64,000 nt of DNA from Nesterenkonia alkaliphila. GTDB lineage: Bacteria; Actinomycetota; Actinomycetes; Actinomycetales; Micrococcaceae. Shown here piece after piece: positions 1-9,002 of this stretch (positions within the stretch are counted from its first letter, which is position 1; every line of letters begins with the position of its first letter). Under the pieces are notes generated by a model. That model ran no database searches. It had not been told where the DNA came from and saw nothing but the letters and a program-made list of their open reading frames with translations. The DNA lies in the NCBI RefSeq assembly GCF_009758175.1, contig NZ_WRPM01000095.1, positions 32,744 through 96,743 on the forward strand, given 5' to 3'. Position numbers and translations under genes: made by a program.

Positions 1-8
1 GGATCAGC

Positions 9-22
9 TAATATGTTCAACA
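9..22 (+). promoter_or_regulatory. Putative -10 box and TTGAACATA-type motif of the metY-metB operon
   Basis: TAATAT at 9-14 is a plausible -10 box that would start transcription just before the riboswitch at 23. TATGTTCAA (reverse complement of TTGAACATA) overlaps it at 12-20. The -35 region lies outside the window. The overlap with the shared motif could mean an operator, or simply a similar promoter element. Confidence 0.4.
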
Positions 23-106
23 GGATCACGAGTACCGGTCACCTACGGCTCTGGCCGACCGGTCGGCAACCCTTCCGCTGTGATGGGGTGCCCCAGATGA
101 CGATCC
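23..106 (+). ncRNA. SAM-IV riboswitch
   Basis: The RNA folds as the S-adenosylmethionine-binding SAM-IV class known from Actinobacteria. P1 is GGATC (23-27) with GATCC (102-106). It is followed by the conserved TCACGAG. P2 is ACCGGTC (34-40) with GACCGGT (57-63). The CGGCAACCC core follows, then a TGGGGTGCCCCA stem and ATGACGA. It lies 59 nt ahead of the metY-like gene, so SAM should repress the operon. The match is from the conserved core read by eye; a covariance-model search was not possible. Confidence 0.87.
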
Positions 107-165
107 GGCCGCAGGCTATTTCACTGCCCGCCTGCCGGCAAGCACAGTGTCATAAGGGGAATTCC

Positions 166-1560
166 ATGCCCGCCACCGAGCCCGCAGCCGCCGACCCAGC
201 CTGTTTCAGCACCCGCCAGATTCACGCCGGAACCACTCCGCCCACCGCGCATCCGGTCACTCCGCCGGTGCATCTCTCCGCAGCCTATGAGTTCAGCAGC
301 CTGCGGGATGCTCGTGAGGCCTTCGCCCAGCGGGAGGCCGGGTTCACCTATGCCCGCACCGGCAGTCCCACGGTGGCTCTGCTGGAGCAGCGCATCGCGC
401 AGCTGGAGGGCGGCACCGGAGCAGTGGCCACCGCCTCAGGACAGGCCGCCATCGCCCTGACCCTGCTGGCCCTGGCCGGCAGCGCGGGCCAGCATCCGGA
501 CGGCCGGGCCTATCCGGAGGTGCGCGCCGGGCATGTGGTGGCCTCCTCGAGGATCTACGGCGGCACCGCTGATCTGATCAACGATTCGCTGGCCGAGGCC
601 GGCATCAGCTCCACCTGGGTGGATCCGCACTCCCCTGCTGCCTGGGAGGCGGCGATCACCCCGCGCACCCGGGTGTTCCTGGTGGAGTCGATCGGCAACC
701 CGCATGGCGACTTGCCGGATATCGGTGCCCTGGCGGAGATCGCTCACCGCCGCGGCGTCGTGCTGGTGGTGGACAACACCCTGGCCACCCCCTACCTGTT
801 CCGACCCGGTGCCCACGGGGCAGATTTTGTGGTGCATTCAGCCACCAAATACCTCACCGGCAACGGCACTGCCCTGGGCGGGGTGGTGGTGGACACCGGG
901 AGCTTCCGGCCTGAGCACGACGCCGCCCGGTGGCCACAGTTCTCCGCAGCCACGCCTCGCTTCGGCCAGGTGCCGCTGGTGGAGCGCTACGGCTCAGGTG
1001 CGGTGCTGCACCTGATTCGGGCTAAGTTTCTGCATGATCTGGGCCCCTGTCTGGCTCCGTGGAATGCCCAGCAGATCCTGGCGGGCATTGAGACCTTGGA
1101 TGTGCGGGTGGCCCGGCACTGTCAGGTAGCAGAGGCACTGGCTGAGCGACTGCTGGTGCACCCGGGGGTGTTGCAGGTGCGCCATCCCAGTGTGCCCGGG
1201 GATCCGAATGCCGCCCGGGCCGCCCGGGACTTCCCACAGGGCACCGGGGCGGTGCTCAGCTTCGAGCTGGAGGGGGATCTGACCGTGGTGGAACGGTTTG
1301 TGGACGCGCTGCGGCTGTTCAAGCTGGCGGCCAATATCGGCGACTCCCGCTCCATGGTGGCCCATCCGGCCTCGATGACCCACTGCCGGCTCTCCCCGCA
1401 GCTGCGTGCTGCCGGGGAGATCACCGAGCAGACCATCCGGCTGGCGGTGGGCCGGGAGGCCCCCGATGACCTCTGGGCGGATCTGGAGCAGGCCTTCGCC
1501 GCCGCGGGGCTGGCCGGGAACGACGCCGCCGACTCACGTCAGGAGGTGGAGGCGGCATGA
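166..1560 (+). CDS. metY: O-acetylhomoserine sulfhydrylase-like PLP enzyme
   Basis: This is a 464-aa Cys/Met-metabolism PLP enzyme, which typically makes homocysteine from O-acetylhomoserine and sulfide in the cytosol. The PLP lysine is K228 in SATKYLTG. The GNGTALGG stretch after it and the NIGDSRS and HPASMTH motifs near the C-terminus resemble MetY rather than MetB. The start at 166 has AAGGGGA about 5 nt upstream; longer readings to position 13 would run through the riboswitch. The stop overlaps the next gene by four bases (ATGA), so the two are translationally coupled. Substrate specificity is inferred from motifs and from the SAM riboswitch. Confidence 0.85.
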   Translation: MPATEPAAADPACFSTRQIHAGTTPPTAHPVTPPVHLSAAYEFSSLRDAREAFAQREAGFTYARTGSPTVALLEQRIAQLEGGTGAVATASGQAAIALTLLALAGSAGQHPDGRAYPEVRAGHVVASSRIYGGTADLINDSLAEAGISSTWVDPHSPAAWEAAITPRTRVFLVESIGNPHGDLPDIGALAEIAHRRGVVLVVDNTLATPYLFRPGAHGADFVVHSATKYLTGNGTALGGVVVDTGSFRPEHDAARWPQFSAATPRFGQVPLVERYGSGAVLHLIRAKFLHDLGPCLAPWNAQQILAGIETLDVRVARHCQVAEALAERLLVHPGVLQVRHPSVPGDPNAARAARDFPQGTGAVLSFELEGDLTVVERFVDALRLFKLAANIGDSRSMVAHPASMTHCRLSPQLRAAGEITEQTIRLAVGREAPDDLWADLEQAFAAAGLAGNDAADSRQEVEAA

Positions 1561-2801
1561 GCATCGACACCACCGAGCAGACCAGCTGGACCGACACTGC
1601 TGCCCCGGTGCGCAACGGAGTGCGGCAGGGGGCCCTGCGCCCGGGGTTCGCCACTGATGCGGTACATGCCGGGCAGGCCCCGGACCCGCTGACCGGAGCA
1701 GTGATTCCACCGATCTACCAGACCTCCACCTTCACCCAGGACGGGGTGGAGACCCTGAAGAGCGGATACGAGTACTCTCGCGGGGGAAATCCCACCCGCA
1801 ACGGGTTCGAGACCCAGCTGGCAGCTCTGGAGGGCGGTGCGGCCTGCTTTGCCTTCGCCTCCGGGATCGCCGCCGAGGACGCCCTGCTGCGCGCAGTGCT
1901 GCGCCCTGGGTACACGGTGGTGGCCGCCGCCGAGAGTTATGGCGGCACCCACCGGCTGCTGACCCAGATCTACGCCCGCTGGGGAGTGCGCACCGTGTTC
2001 GTGCACCCTGAGCGGCCCGAGGAGCTGGAGCAGGCCCTGGACTATGACCGCAGTGCCAAGCTGGTGTGGTTGGAGACCCCCACCAATCCGCTGCTGACCG
2101 TGGTGGACATTGCCCAGTGGGCGCAGATCGCCCATGCTCACGGCGCCCTGGTGGCGGTGGACAACACCTTTGCCTCCCCTGCCCTGCAGACTCCCCTGGC
2201 CCTGGGCGCTGATGCGGTGGTGCATTCGACCACCAAGTACATCGGCGGGCACTCAGATGTGCTCGGCGGGGCCGTGGTGGTCGGGGATGCCGAATGGGAG
2301 GGCCAGCCGCTGAGTGCGCTGATCGGCTTCCAGCAGTTCGCCGCCGGGGCGGTGGCCGGGCCGCAGGACTCCTTTCTGGCCGCCCGCGGGCTGAAGACCC
2401 TGGGGGTGCGGATCCGGCAGCACTGCGCGAACGCCGCGGAGATCGCCGACTGGCTCACCGAGCATCCGCAGGTGGATGAGGTGTTCTACCCGGGACTGCC
2501 GGACCACCGCACGCACCAGATCGCCGCAGAGCAGATGTCGGGGTTCGGCGGGCTGGTGACCTTCCGGCTGCGCGGCGGGGAGGCTGCTGCCCGGCGCACT
2601 GCGGAGTCCACTGAGCTGTTCGGCCTCTCGGTGAGCCTGGGCGGGGTCGAGTCTCTGATCTCACATCCGGCCACGATGACCCATGGTTCCACCAAGGGCA
2701 CACCGGAGGCCCCACCCGCCGATGTGCTGCGCCTGTCGGTGGGCATTGAGGATGTGGAGCAGCTGGTGGAGGATCTCGACCGTGCCCTGGCCGCATCCTG
2801 A
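1557..2801 (+). CDS. Cystathionine gamma-synthase/lyase family PLP enzyme
   Basis: The 414-aa protein belongs to the MetB/MetC branch of the same PLP superfamily. K227 in the STTKYIGGHSD motif binds PLP, and the typical SLGGVESL and HPATMTHGS motifs are present near residues 360-375. An AGGAGG ribosome site precedes the ATG, which overlaps the metY stop. Paired with a sulfhydrylase under one SAM riboswitch, it probably offers transsulfuration beside direct sulfhydrylation. A methionine gamma-lyase-like activity cannot be excluded. A paralog lies at 43.8-45.0 kb. Confidence 0.8.
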   Translation: MSIDTTEQTSWTDTAAPVRNGVRQGALRPGFATDAVHAGQAPDPLTGAVIPPIYQTSTFTQDGVETLKSGYEYSRGGNPTRNGFETQLAALEGGAACFAFASGIAAEDALLRAVLRPGYTVVAAAESYGGTHRLLTQIYARWGVRTVFVHPERPEELEQALDYDRSAKLVWLETPTNPLLTVVDIAQWAQIAHAHGALVAVDNTFASPALQTPLALGADAVVHSTTKYIGGHSDVLGGAVVVGDAEWEGQPLSALIGFQQFAAGAVAGPQDSFLAARGLKTLGVRIRQHCANAAEIADWLTEHPQVDEVFYPGLPDHRTHQIAAEQMSGFGGLVTFRLRGGEAAARRTAESTELFGLSVSLGGVESLISHPATMTHGSTKGTPEAPPADVLRLSVGIEDVEQLVEDLDRALAAS

Positions 2802-2812
2802 GCACGGGCGCT

Positions 2813-3709
2813 TCAGGTGTGGACGATCAGGTCCCAGGTCACCCCGGGACCTTCAGCTGCGGCCTGCACCCGCTGGGTGGGCTTCTTCTCCCCGGCGGTC
2901 ACCGGTGCCTCCACCCGGTTTCCCGCTGGGGGCAGCGGGCAGGTGGCCAGGTCGGTATAGGCGCAGGGCAGGTTGGCAGCGTGGTTGAAGTCCAGCACGA
3001 CCTCGCCCGCCCCGCCTCCTTCCGGCCCCGAGATCCGCAGTGCCCGCAGGGCATGGTAGGTGGAGTAGCCCGAGGTCTCATCGGTGAACAGCACCAGGTG
3101 CTCCCCCGCTGCAAATCCCTCGAAGACCAGCAGACTGTGCTCTGCTCCAGCAGCCTGGAACCGCACCCGGCCCGGGGCCTGGTAGACATGCTCCAGACCT
3201 TCCACTGCGGCCCCCACGGTGACCGGCTCGGGCTGATCGAAGGGTTCGAAGCTGCCGGTCACCCGCCAGGCCGGACTGTAGTCGAAGCGTTCAGTGCCGG
3301 CGTACTCGCCGAGGAAGGGGTGGGTCGCGCTCTTGGGACGCAGGATGAACTGCCCGCCCCGCTTGGCCACCTCCGCTGAGGTCACGCCGCGCTCCGGGGA
3401 CTGCCCCTGAGGCACGGTGAGCAGCAGCCCGCCGCGTTCGGCGATATCGCTGAAGACCTGCAGCCCGGTGAGCCGCTGCCCCTGGTGCTCCAGGGCGCCG
3501 TGATCACCCAGATCTACGGTGACGGCATTCTGCTCTGCCCTCCAGAGGCCGGGGATACCAGGCACCTCGGTGGGCTCGCTGCTGAGCCAGTAGAGCCCGG
3601 TGACCGCGAAGAACCCGGTGGGTGAGCGGCGCCCGGCCTCACGTTCGGCGTGCTTGGCCTCCCACTCGTTGATCAGGTCGGTCTGCGTTGCGGTGGTCTG
3701 TGTGCTCAT
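2813..3709 (-). CDS. DUF1684 family protein
   Basis: The 298-aa protein matches the DUF1684 pattern: an N-terminal helix with EWEAKHAER and SPTGF, a WLSS motif near residue 45, a beta-rich core, and a C-terminal DFNHAANLPCAY signature typical of the family. No enzymatic role is established. The ATG at 3709 sits one base after the stop of the upstream solute-binding gene, so it is the last gene of a five-gene ABC operon. Longer readings to 3922 only extend into that gene in another frame. Its linkage suggests a role in handling the imported substrate; this is inference. Confidence 0.75.
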   Translation of the reverse strand: MSTQTTATQTDLINEWEAKHAEREAGRRSPTGFFAVTGLYWLSSEPTEVPGIPGLWRAEQNAVTVDLGDHGALEHQGQRLTGLQVFSDIAERGGLLLTVPQGQSPERGVTSAEVAKRGGQFILRPKSATHPFLGEYAGTERFDYSPAWRVTGSFEPFDQPEPVTVGAAVEGLEHVYQAPGRVRFQAAGAEHSLLVFEGFAAGEHLVLFTDETSGYSTYHALRALRISGPEGGGAGEVVLDFNHAANLPCAYTDLATCPLPPAGNRVEAPVTAGEKKPTQRVQAAAEGPGVTWDLIVHT

Positions 3710-3710
3710 C

Positions 3711-5342
3711 TCAGTCCTCGATCCATGCGGTGTAGAAGGTGGGCCACTGGGTGGGGCCGGTGGTGAAGCCGTGCACGTGGTCGGCATGGGCCAGCGTGTA
3801 GGCGGGCAGGAATCCGGGGAAGCCGTAGACCTCCTCGTTGATGAAGTCCTGCAGCTCATAGTAGATCGCCTCGCGCTCCGCCTCGTCCTGCTCGGCCGCC
3901 CCGCGCAGCAGGAGATCGTCAATCTGATCAGACTGCACCCGGGAGCGGTTCTGGCCAGATGGCGGCAGATTCTCTGACCAGACGTTCATCTTCAGAATGT
4001 CCGGGTCGGTGCGGGAGAAGCTGGAGGCACGGATGTCATAGTCCCCGGAGACGTCGCGGTCGCTGATCGAGCCGGACTCCAGGAACTCGACCTCCACGTC
4101 GAAGCCAGCGGCTGCGGCGCTGTCCTGCACGGCCAACAGGTACTGGTCGCGCTGTTCCCGGTTGGTCTGCTCCTGGATGGCCACCACGGTGAGCCGCTCG
4201 CCCTCCTCATTGATCCGATAGCCCTCCTCATCGGTCTCATCCCAGCCGGCCTCGTCCAGCAGTGCGGCGGCATGTTCGGGATCATAGTCCCAGCTGCGCT
4301 CGAGATCTGCGTTGTAGTAGGTGGTGTTGGGGGTCAGCACCGACCAGCCGCGCTCGATCACATCTCCGTAGAGGGTGGTGACGATGCTGTCCACATCCAC
4401 GGAGGCACGGAAAGCCTCGCGCACCCGCTGGTCGCCGAAGGGTTCGCGCTCCACATTGAACCAGATGGTGTAGGGCACACCACCGGCCTGGGTGTTGACG
4501 ATCTGATAGCCCTCAGCCTCCAGCCGTTCTGCGTCCAGGGCGGGGACTTCACCGATGGCGTCCACGGATCCGGACTGCAGAGCGCCGGTGCGGGTGCTGG
4601 ACTCCCCGAGGGCGGAGATCACCACCTCTTCCAGGTTTGCCGGACCCTGCTGTTCGGAGGGTTCGGGGGCCCAGTCATAGTCCTCGCGGCGGGCCAGCCG
4701 AATCTCGGTGTCCGGGCTGTAGGACTCGATGGTGAAGGGCCCTGAGCCCACGATCTCGTAGCCGTAGCCCTCACCGGCGCTTTCAAAGGCTGCCGGTGAC
4801 TGAATTCCCAGGTTGACCCCGCTGACTGCCTGCAGGAACGGAGCGGAGGGCTCAGAGAGCCGCACCACCACGGTATGCTCGTCCACCGCCTCGCTGGACT
4901 CATAGGGCTGGATCAGAGTGTTGGCGAACAGCGACTCCGTCTCCGGATCGATGATCCGGTCAAAGTTGGCCACCACTGCCTCCGCGTTGAACTCAGTGCC
5001 GTCGGAGAAGGTGACGTCATCGCGGAGGTAGAAGGTGTACTCGGTGCCGTCCTCTGAGATCTCCCAGTCCTCGGCCAACCAGGGATGGAACTGGCCATCC
5101 TCGTCTTCATAGACCAGGGAGTCCACCACCGGGCGGGCGATCTGCTGGGCTGCCAGGCTGGGTTCGACATGCGGGTCTGCCCCGTCTGGCGGCAGACTGG
5201 TCTGGGCGTAGCGCAGGGTGCCGCCCTCCTGGGCGTCGTCGTCGGTGCCGCCGGCCGGACCGGTGCCGGCATCGCCGCAGGAGGTGACCAGCAGTGCAGT
5301 GACGGCGGTCAGGGCAGCTGCGCTGCGGATTCGGATACTCAT
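3711..5342 (-). CDS. ABC transporter substrate-binding lipoprotein, DppA/NikA family
   Basis: This 543-aa family 5 extracellular solute-binding protein captures oligopeptides, nickel complexes or similar solutes outside the membrane. It starts with a lipoprotein signal ending in LLVTSC, followed by an acidic Gly/Asp/Glu linker. The core shows the DWEISEDGTEYTF and LRDDVTFSDG motifs of the family. GAGGAGC precedes the ATG. It sits between the ATPase gene and the DUF1684 gene. The nearby monooxygenases and sulfur genes suggest an organosulfur ligand rather than peptides, but the sequence does not fix it. Confidence 0.88.
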   Translation of the reverse strand: MSIRIRSAAALTAVTALLVTSCGDAGTGPAGGTDDDAQEGGTLRYAQTSLPPDGADPHVEPSLAAQQIARPVVDSLVYEDEDGQFHPWLAEDWEISEDGTEYTFYLRDDVTFSDGTEFNAEAVVANFDRIIDPETESLFANTLIQPYESSEAVDEHTVVVRLSEPSAPFLQAVSGVNLGIQSPAAFESAGEGYGYEIVGSGPFTIESYSPDTEIRLARREDYDWAPEPSEQQGPANLEEVVISALGESSTRTGALQSGSVDAIGEVPALDAERLEAEGYQIVNTQAGGVPYTIWFNVEREPFGDQRVREAFRASVDVDSIVTTLYGDVIERGWSVLTPNTTYYNADLERSWDYDPEHAAALLDEAGWDETDEEGYRINEEGERLTVVAIQEQTNREQRDQYLLAVQDSAAAAGFDVEVEFLESGSISDRDVSGDYDIRASSFSRTDPDILKMNVWSENLPPSGQNRSRVQSDQIDDLLLRGAAEQDEAEREAIYYELQDFINEEVYGFPGFLPAYTLAHADHVHGFTTGPTQWPTFYTAWIED

Positions 5343-5351
5343 AGGGGCTCC

Positions 5352-7079
5352 TCAGAGAGTGATCAGTGATGACGGGGAGGGAAGCGGACTGGGCTGTTCG
5401 ACGGTGTGGCGGATGTCAGCGTCGAGGTGATCCAGGGAGGTGCTGGTGGCTTCCAGCAGCAGCCTGGTGTAGTCATGGCCGGGGCTGGCGAAGATCTGCT
5501 CGGTGGGCCCGGACTCCACGATCGCCCCGTCCTTCATCACCAGCACCTCGTGGCTGATGTGGCGGATCACGCCGAGATCGTGGGAGATGAACATATAGGC
5601 CACGCCTTTCTCAGCCTGCAGCCTGGCCAGCAGATCGAGGATCTGGGCCTGGACGGAGACGTCCAGGGCGGAGACCGCCTCATCGGCGATGATCACCTCT
5701 GGGCCGGTGGCCAGGGCCCGGGCGATGGCCACCCGCTGCCGCTCCCCGCCGGAGAGCCGGGCCGGGCGGCGCTTGCCGAACTTCCCGCTCAGGCCCACAT
5801 CCTCCAACAGCTCCTCGGTGCGGGCCCGGTGGGTGCCGCGCGGTATCCCGGCGGCAGTCAGCGCCTGGGCGATGACTTCATCCACCGTGTAGCGGGGGTC
5901 GAAGGAGCTCAGCGGATCCTGCTGGACGAACCCGAGTCTGGGCCGGCGCGGCAGCCGCTGCCGGGAGCTGAGGGTCCCCCAGGGTTCGCCGAGGAACTCC
6001 ACCTCTCCGGCGTCCAGGGACTCCAGGCCCAGCACCAGCCGGGCCAGGGTGGACTTCCCGGAGCCGGATTCGCCCACGATCCCCAAGGTGGTGCCGCGGC
6101 GCAGCGCGAAGGATGCCTCCTGCACCGCATGGCGGACGGTCTTGCGCGGCCCGTCGAAGGACTTCGAGACCGCGTGGGCAGAGAGCACCACAGTGCTGGT
6201 CCCGGTGGCGGGCGCATGTGTCGCACCTTCGGTGCTGTGCTCGCGCAGGACTCTGCCGGGCCGGGCGACCAGCAGCTTCTTGGTATAGCTGTGCTGGGGA
6301 CTGCGCAGCACCTGGTCGGCGGGTCCGTACTCCTTCTGCTCACCCTGGTGCATCACCAGGATGTCATCGGCCAGGTCCGCGATCGCGGAGAGGTCATGGC
6401 TGATCACCAGCAGGGCGGTGCCGGCCTCCTTGAGCTCCTTCAGCAGCTCGATGATCTGCTTCTGCACGGTGGCGTCCAGTGCGGTGGTGGGCTCATCGGC
6501 GATCAGCAGCGGGGGCTGCTGCACGGTGGCCGAGGCAATCAGGGCGCGCTGGCGCAGACCCCCGGAGAGCTCGTGCGGGTACTGGGGGTAGCGGATCTCG
6601 GGGTCCGGGATGCCCACCCGGGCCAGCTGCTCCAGGGCGCGGGCCCTGCGGGTCTTCTTGGGCAGCCGGGTGTGCAGCTTCAGTGCCTCCTCCACTGCCC
6701 GTCCTGCGGTGTGCATGGGGTTCAGCGAGACCAGGGCGTCCTGCAGCACAAACCCGATGTCTCGGCCGCGCCGGGAGCGCCACTGCCGCTCGCTGAGGTC
6801 CAGCACGCTGGAGCCGCGGACGGCCAGCTTCTCCGCCTCCACCCGGGACCCGTCTCCGACCAGGCCCACCAGGGAGCGGGCGGTCAGTGATTTGCCGGAG
6901 CCGGATTCGCCCACGATGCCCAGTGCCTTGCCTGGCTCCAGGGTGAAGCTCACCCCGTGCACGATCTCGGCGTGCTCACGGGTGCGGGGGCTGGTGAACC
7001 CGATCCGGAGGTTCTGCGCCTCCACGGCAAGCGGGGCAGTACCGGGTGAGCCGGCGTCGTCGTGCTCTGTGGTGCTCAT
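5352..7079 (-). CDS. Dual ABC ATPase (DppD-DppF fusion)
   Basis: The 575-aa protein carries two complete ABC ATPase domains, so it energizes the dipeptide-type transporter alone. The first Walker A is GESGSGKS at residues 57-64, followed by LSGGLRQR and a LLIADEPTTALD Walker B. The second half repeats GESGSGKS, LSGGERQR and IIADEAVSALD. The start at 7079 is chosen because ATGA overlaps the stop of the upstream permease; an in-frame extension to 7226 would overlap that gene heavily. A 494-aa open frame on the opposite strand is a codon-bias shadow. Confidence 0.92.
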   Translation of the reverse strand: MSTTEHDDAGSPGTAPLAVEAQNLRIGFTSPRTREHAEIVHGVSFTLEPGKALGIVGESGSGKSLTARSLVGLVGDGSRVEAEKLAVRGSSVLDLSERQWRSRRGRDIGFVLQDALVSLNPMHTAGRAVEEALKLHTRLPKKTRRARALEQLARVGIPDPEIRYPQYPHELSGGLRQRALIASATVQQPPLLIADEPTTALDATVQKQIIELLKELKEAGTALLVISHDLSAIADLADDILVMHQGEQKEYGPADQVLRSPQHSYTKKLLVARPGRVLREHSTEGATHAPATGTSTVVLSAHAVSKSFDGPRKTVRHAVQEASFALRRGTTLGIVGESGSGKSTLARLVLGLESLDAGEVEFLGEPWGTLSSRQRLPRRPRLGFVQQDPLSSFDPRYTVDEVIAQALTAAGIPRGTHRARTEELLEDVGLSGKFGKRRPARLSGGERQRVAIARALATGPEVIIADEAVSALDVSVQAQILDLLARLQAEKGVAYMFISHDLGVIRHISHEVLVMKDGAIVESGPTEQIFASPGHDYTRLLLEATSTSLDHLDADIRHTVEQPSPLPSPSSLITL

Positions 7080-7954
7080 GAGTCTCTCCCCTCGAACTTC
7101 TTCTGCAGCCACCGGCCCAGCACGGTGACGGCGATGACGGTCAGTGTGATGAACAGGCCGGGGAACACACCGACCCACCAGCCCAGGGCGAGGTCGTTCT
7201 GCCCCTGGGAGAGCATCGCGCCCCATTCAGGTGCTGGCTCCGGGGCGCCGAAGCCCAGGAAGCTCAGCGCTGCGGCGTCCACGATGGTGGTGCCGACCCC
7301 GATGGTGGCGATCACCAGCAGCGGGCCGATGGAGTTGGGCACCACAGTCTGCACGGCGATCTTCCAGCGCGGCACCCCGAGCACGGTGGCGGCCTCCACA
7401 TAGGCGGAGCGGCGGACCTCCAGCGCTTTGGAGCGGACCAGCCGGGCGTAGGTGGGCACGGTGGCGATGGCCAGGGCAATGATGATGTTGGTGGTCCCAC
7501 CTCCGGCGATGGCCACCACCAGCAGGGCCATCAGGATGGTGGGGAAGGCCAGCAGCACGTCCACGAACCGCATCAGCACCTCGTCCGCGTAGCGGCCGCC
7601 GAGCACGGCCAGCAGGGCGATGCCTGCCCCGATCACCACGGCGATCGCGGTGGAGAACAGTCCCACGGTCAGCGACTGTTCGGCCCCGTAGATGATCCGG
7701 GTGAAGATGTCACGGCCCAGCCGGTCGGTGCCGAAGAAGTGCTCGGCGCTGGGCGGCTGCAGGGACTGGTCCAGCTGGTTGCTGATCGGGCTGCGGTCAG
7801 TGAACAGGGTGGGCCGCAGCGTGGCGGCGGCCAGGAGCACCAGGAAGATGATGGACAGCGCCACAGTGGGCGGGACCGGCAGCCGGCGGGCGGCCTTGGA
7901 CTGGTACTCGGGGGTCTTCAGACCCTGGGCGGCGATGAGCTGTGGGTTGGTCAT
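7076..7954 (-). CDS. ABC transporter permease, DppC family
   Basis: The 292-aa inner-membrane permease has an N-terminal membrane segment at about residues 30-50 and a BPD_transp_1 domain with five further hydrophobic helices. A FFGTDRLGRDIFTRIIYG stretch is diagnostic of DppC/OppC. The EAA-type coupling loop lies around AATVLGVPRWK. Start and stop overlap the neighbouring genes by four bases each, so dppB-dppC-dppDF are translated as one coupled unit. Confidence 0.92.
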   Translation of the reverse strand: MTNPQLIAAQGLKTPEYQSKAARRLPVPPTVALSIIFLVLLAAATLRPTLFTDRSPISNQLDQSLQPPSAEHFFGTDRLGRDIFTRIIYGAEQSLTVGLFSTAIAVVIGAGIALLAVLGGRYADEVLMRFVDVLLAFPTILMALLVVAIAGGGTTNIIIALAIATVPTYARLVRSKALEVRRSAYVEAATVLGVPRWKIAVQTVVPNSIGPLLVIATIGVGTTIVDAAALSFLGFGAPEPAPEWGAMLSQGQNDLALGWWVGVFPGLFITLTVIAVTVLGRWLQKKFEGRDS

Positions 7955-8889
7955 GCTGGGACTCGCAGTCGGGGGTCGATGAGCACATAGGCGATGTCGA
8001 TGATGGTGTTGACCACCACGAAGGCCAGGGCGGCGAAGAGCAGCACCCCGACGACCACCGGGATGTCGCGGCCCTCGATGGCCAGCAGCAGCACCCGGCC
8101 GATGCCGTCACGGTTGAAAACTGACTCCACGATCACTGAGCCGCCGATCAGTCCGCCGAAGATGGTGCCGCCCAGGGTGATGGCGGGCAGCAGGGCGTGG
8201 CGCAGCCCGTGGGCGATGCGCACATAGGTCTCATGTGCCCCGCGGGTGCGGGCGGCCAGCACAAAGGGTTGGTCCAGGGCGTCCTCCAGGCCCTTGCGCA
8301 GCACCTGGATCAACAGGGCCGCCACGGGCACTGCCAGGGTGACCGCCGGCAGCACCAGGGAGCGGAGGCCTTCGTTGCCGAAGACCGGGAACCAGCCCAG
8401 CTGGAAGGAGAAGACGATCAGCAGCAGGATGCCGATCCAGAAGGAGGGCACTGAGGCCGCGGTGAGCTCGGTGATAGACCCGATCGCTTTGCGCCAGCCT
8501 CGGGTGTTGGCGGTGAACACGGCCACCAGGAAGGCGATCAGGAAGGCGAGGATCAGTGCGGCGAAGGCCAGCTCCAGGGTGGGGGCCAGCCGTTCGCTGA
8601 TCATCTGGCTGACCGGCAGCCCGGAGCGGAAGGAGCTGCCCAGGTTGAAGGTGAGCACCTGGAGCACATAGGCGAAGAACTGCACCACCAGCGGCTGGTC
8701 CAGCCCGTAGCGGGCGGCGACCTGTTCGCGGGCCTCATCGGACATGGCGCCCTCCTGGCCCACCAGCAGCAGCACCGGATCACCGGGGGTGAGGTGAATG
8801 GCGAAGAAGCCCAGGGTGGCCGCACCGATCAGCACTGCCACCGCGCCGATGAGGCGGCGGCGCAGGATCTGCAGAAGTGTGCGTTGCAT
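7951..8889 (-). CDS. ABC transporter permease, DppB family
   Basis: The 312-aa permease is the first gene of the minus-strand operon. It has an N-terminal membrane helix followed by the HLTPGDPVLLL motif of DppB/OppB, then a BPD_transp_1 domain with about five helices and the loop RTRGAHETYVRIAHGLRHAL. It works as a heterodimer with the DppC-type permease. Its upstream region carries a GAACATTAC/GTAATGTTC inverted repeat, a candidate control site shared with the divergent gene at 9003. Confidence 0.92.
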   Translation of the reverse strand: MQRTLLQILRRRLIGAVAVLIGAATLGFFAIHLTPGDPVLLLVGQEGAMSDEAREQVAARYGLDQPLVVQFFAYVLQVLTFNLGSSFRSGLPVSQMISERLAPTLELAFAALILAFLIAFLVAVFTANTRGWRKAIGSITELTAASVPSFWIGILLLIVFSFQLGWFPVFGNEGLRSLVLPAVTLAVPVAALLIQVLRKGLEDALDQPFVLAARTRGAHETYVRIAHGLRHALLPAITLGGTIFGGLIGGSVIVESVFNRDGIGRVLLLAIEGRDIPVVVGVLLFAALAFVVVNTIIDIAYVLIDPRLRVPA

Positions 8890-8907
8890 GGCTGAACGCT
8901 ACGCCGA

Positions 8908-8951
8908 TTGAACATTACATTCTATGAAATGGAAATAGTTCGTAATGTTCA
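8908..8951. promoter_or_regulatory. 9-bp perfect inverted repeat in the divergent promoter region
   Basis: GAACATTAC at 8910-8918 and GTAATGTTC at 8942-8950 form a perfect 9-bp inverted repeat, with arms starting 32 bp apart. It lies between the minus-strand ABC operon and the plus-strand gene at 9003. The left arm, TTGAACATT, differs by one base from the TTGAACATA word found at other sulfur genes. The spacing of about three helical turns would suit two dimers or a looping regulator. No regulator gene is adjacent. Confidence 0.5.
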
Positions 8952-9002
8952 GACTCGTCTGCGTCATGTGACATCAGGCACTACACCGTTACACTGGCGC
9001 GC

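Noticed and set aside
5406..6890. 494-aa open frame opposite the dual ABC ATPase gene
   Set aside because: It mirrors codon bias of the real gene, has no domain and lies wholly antisense to well-supported Walker motifs.
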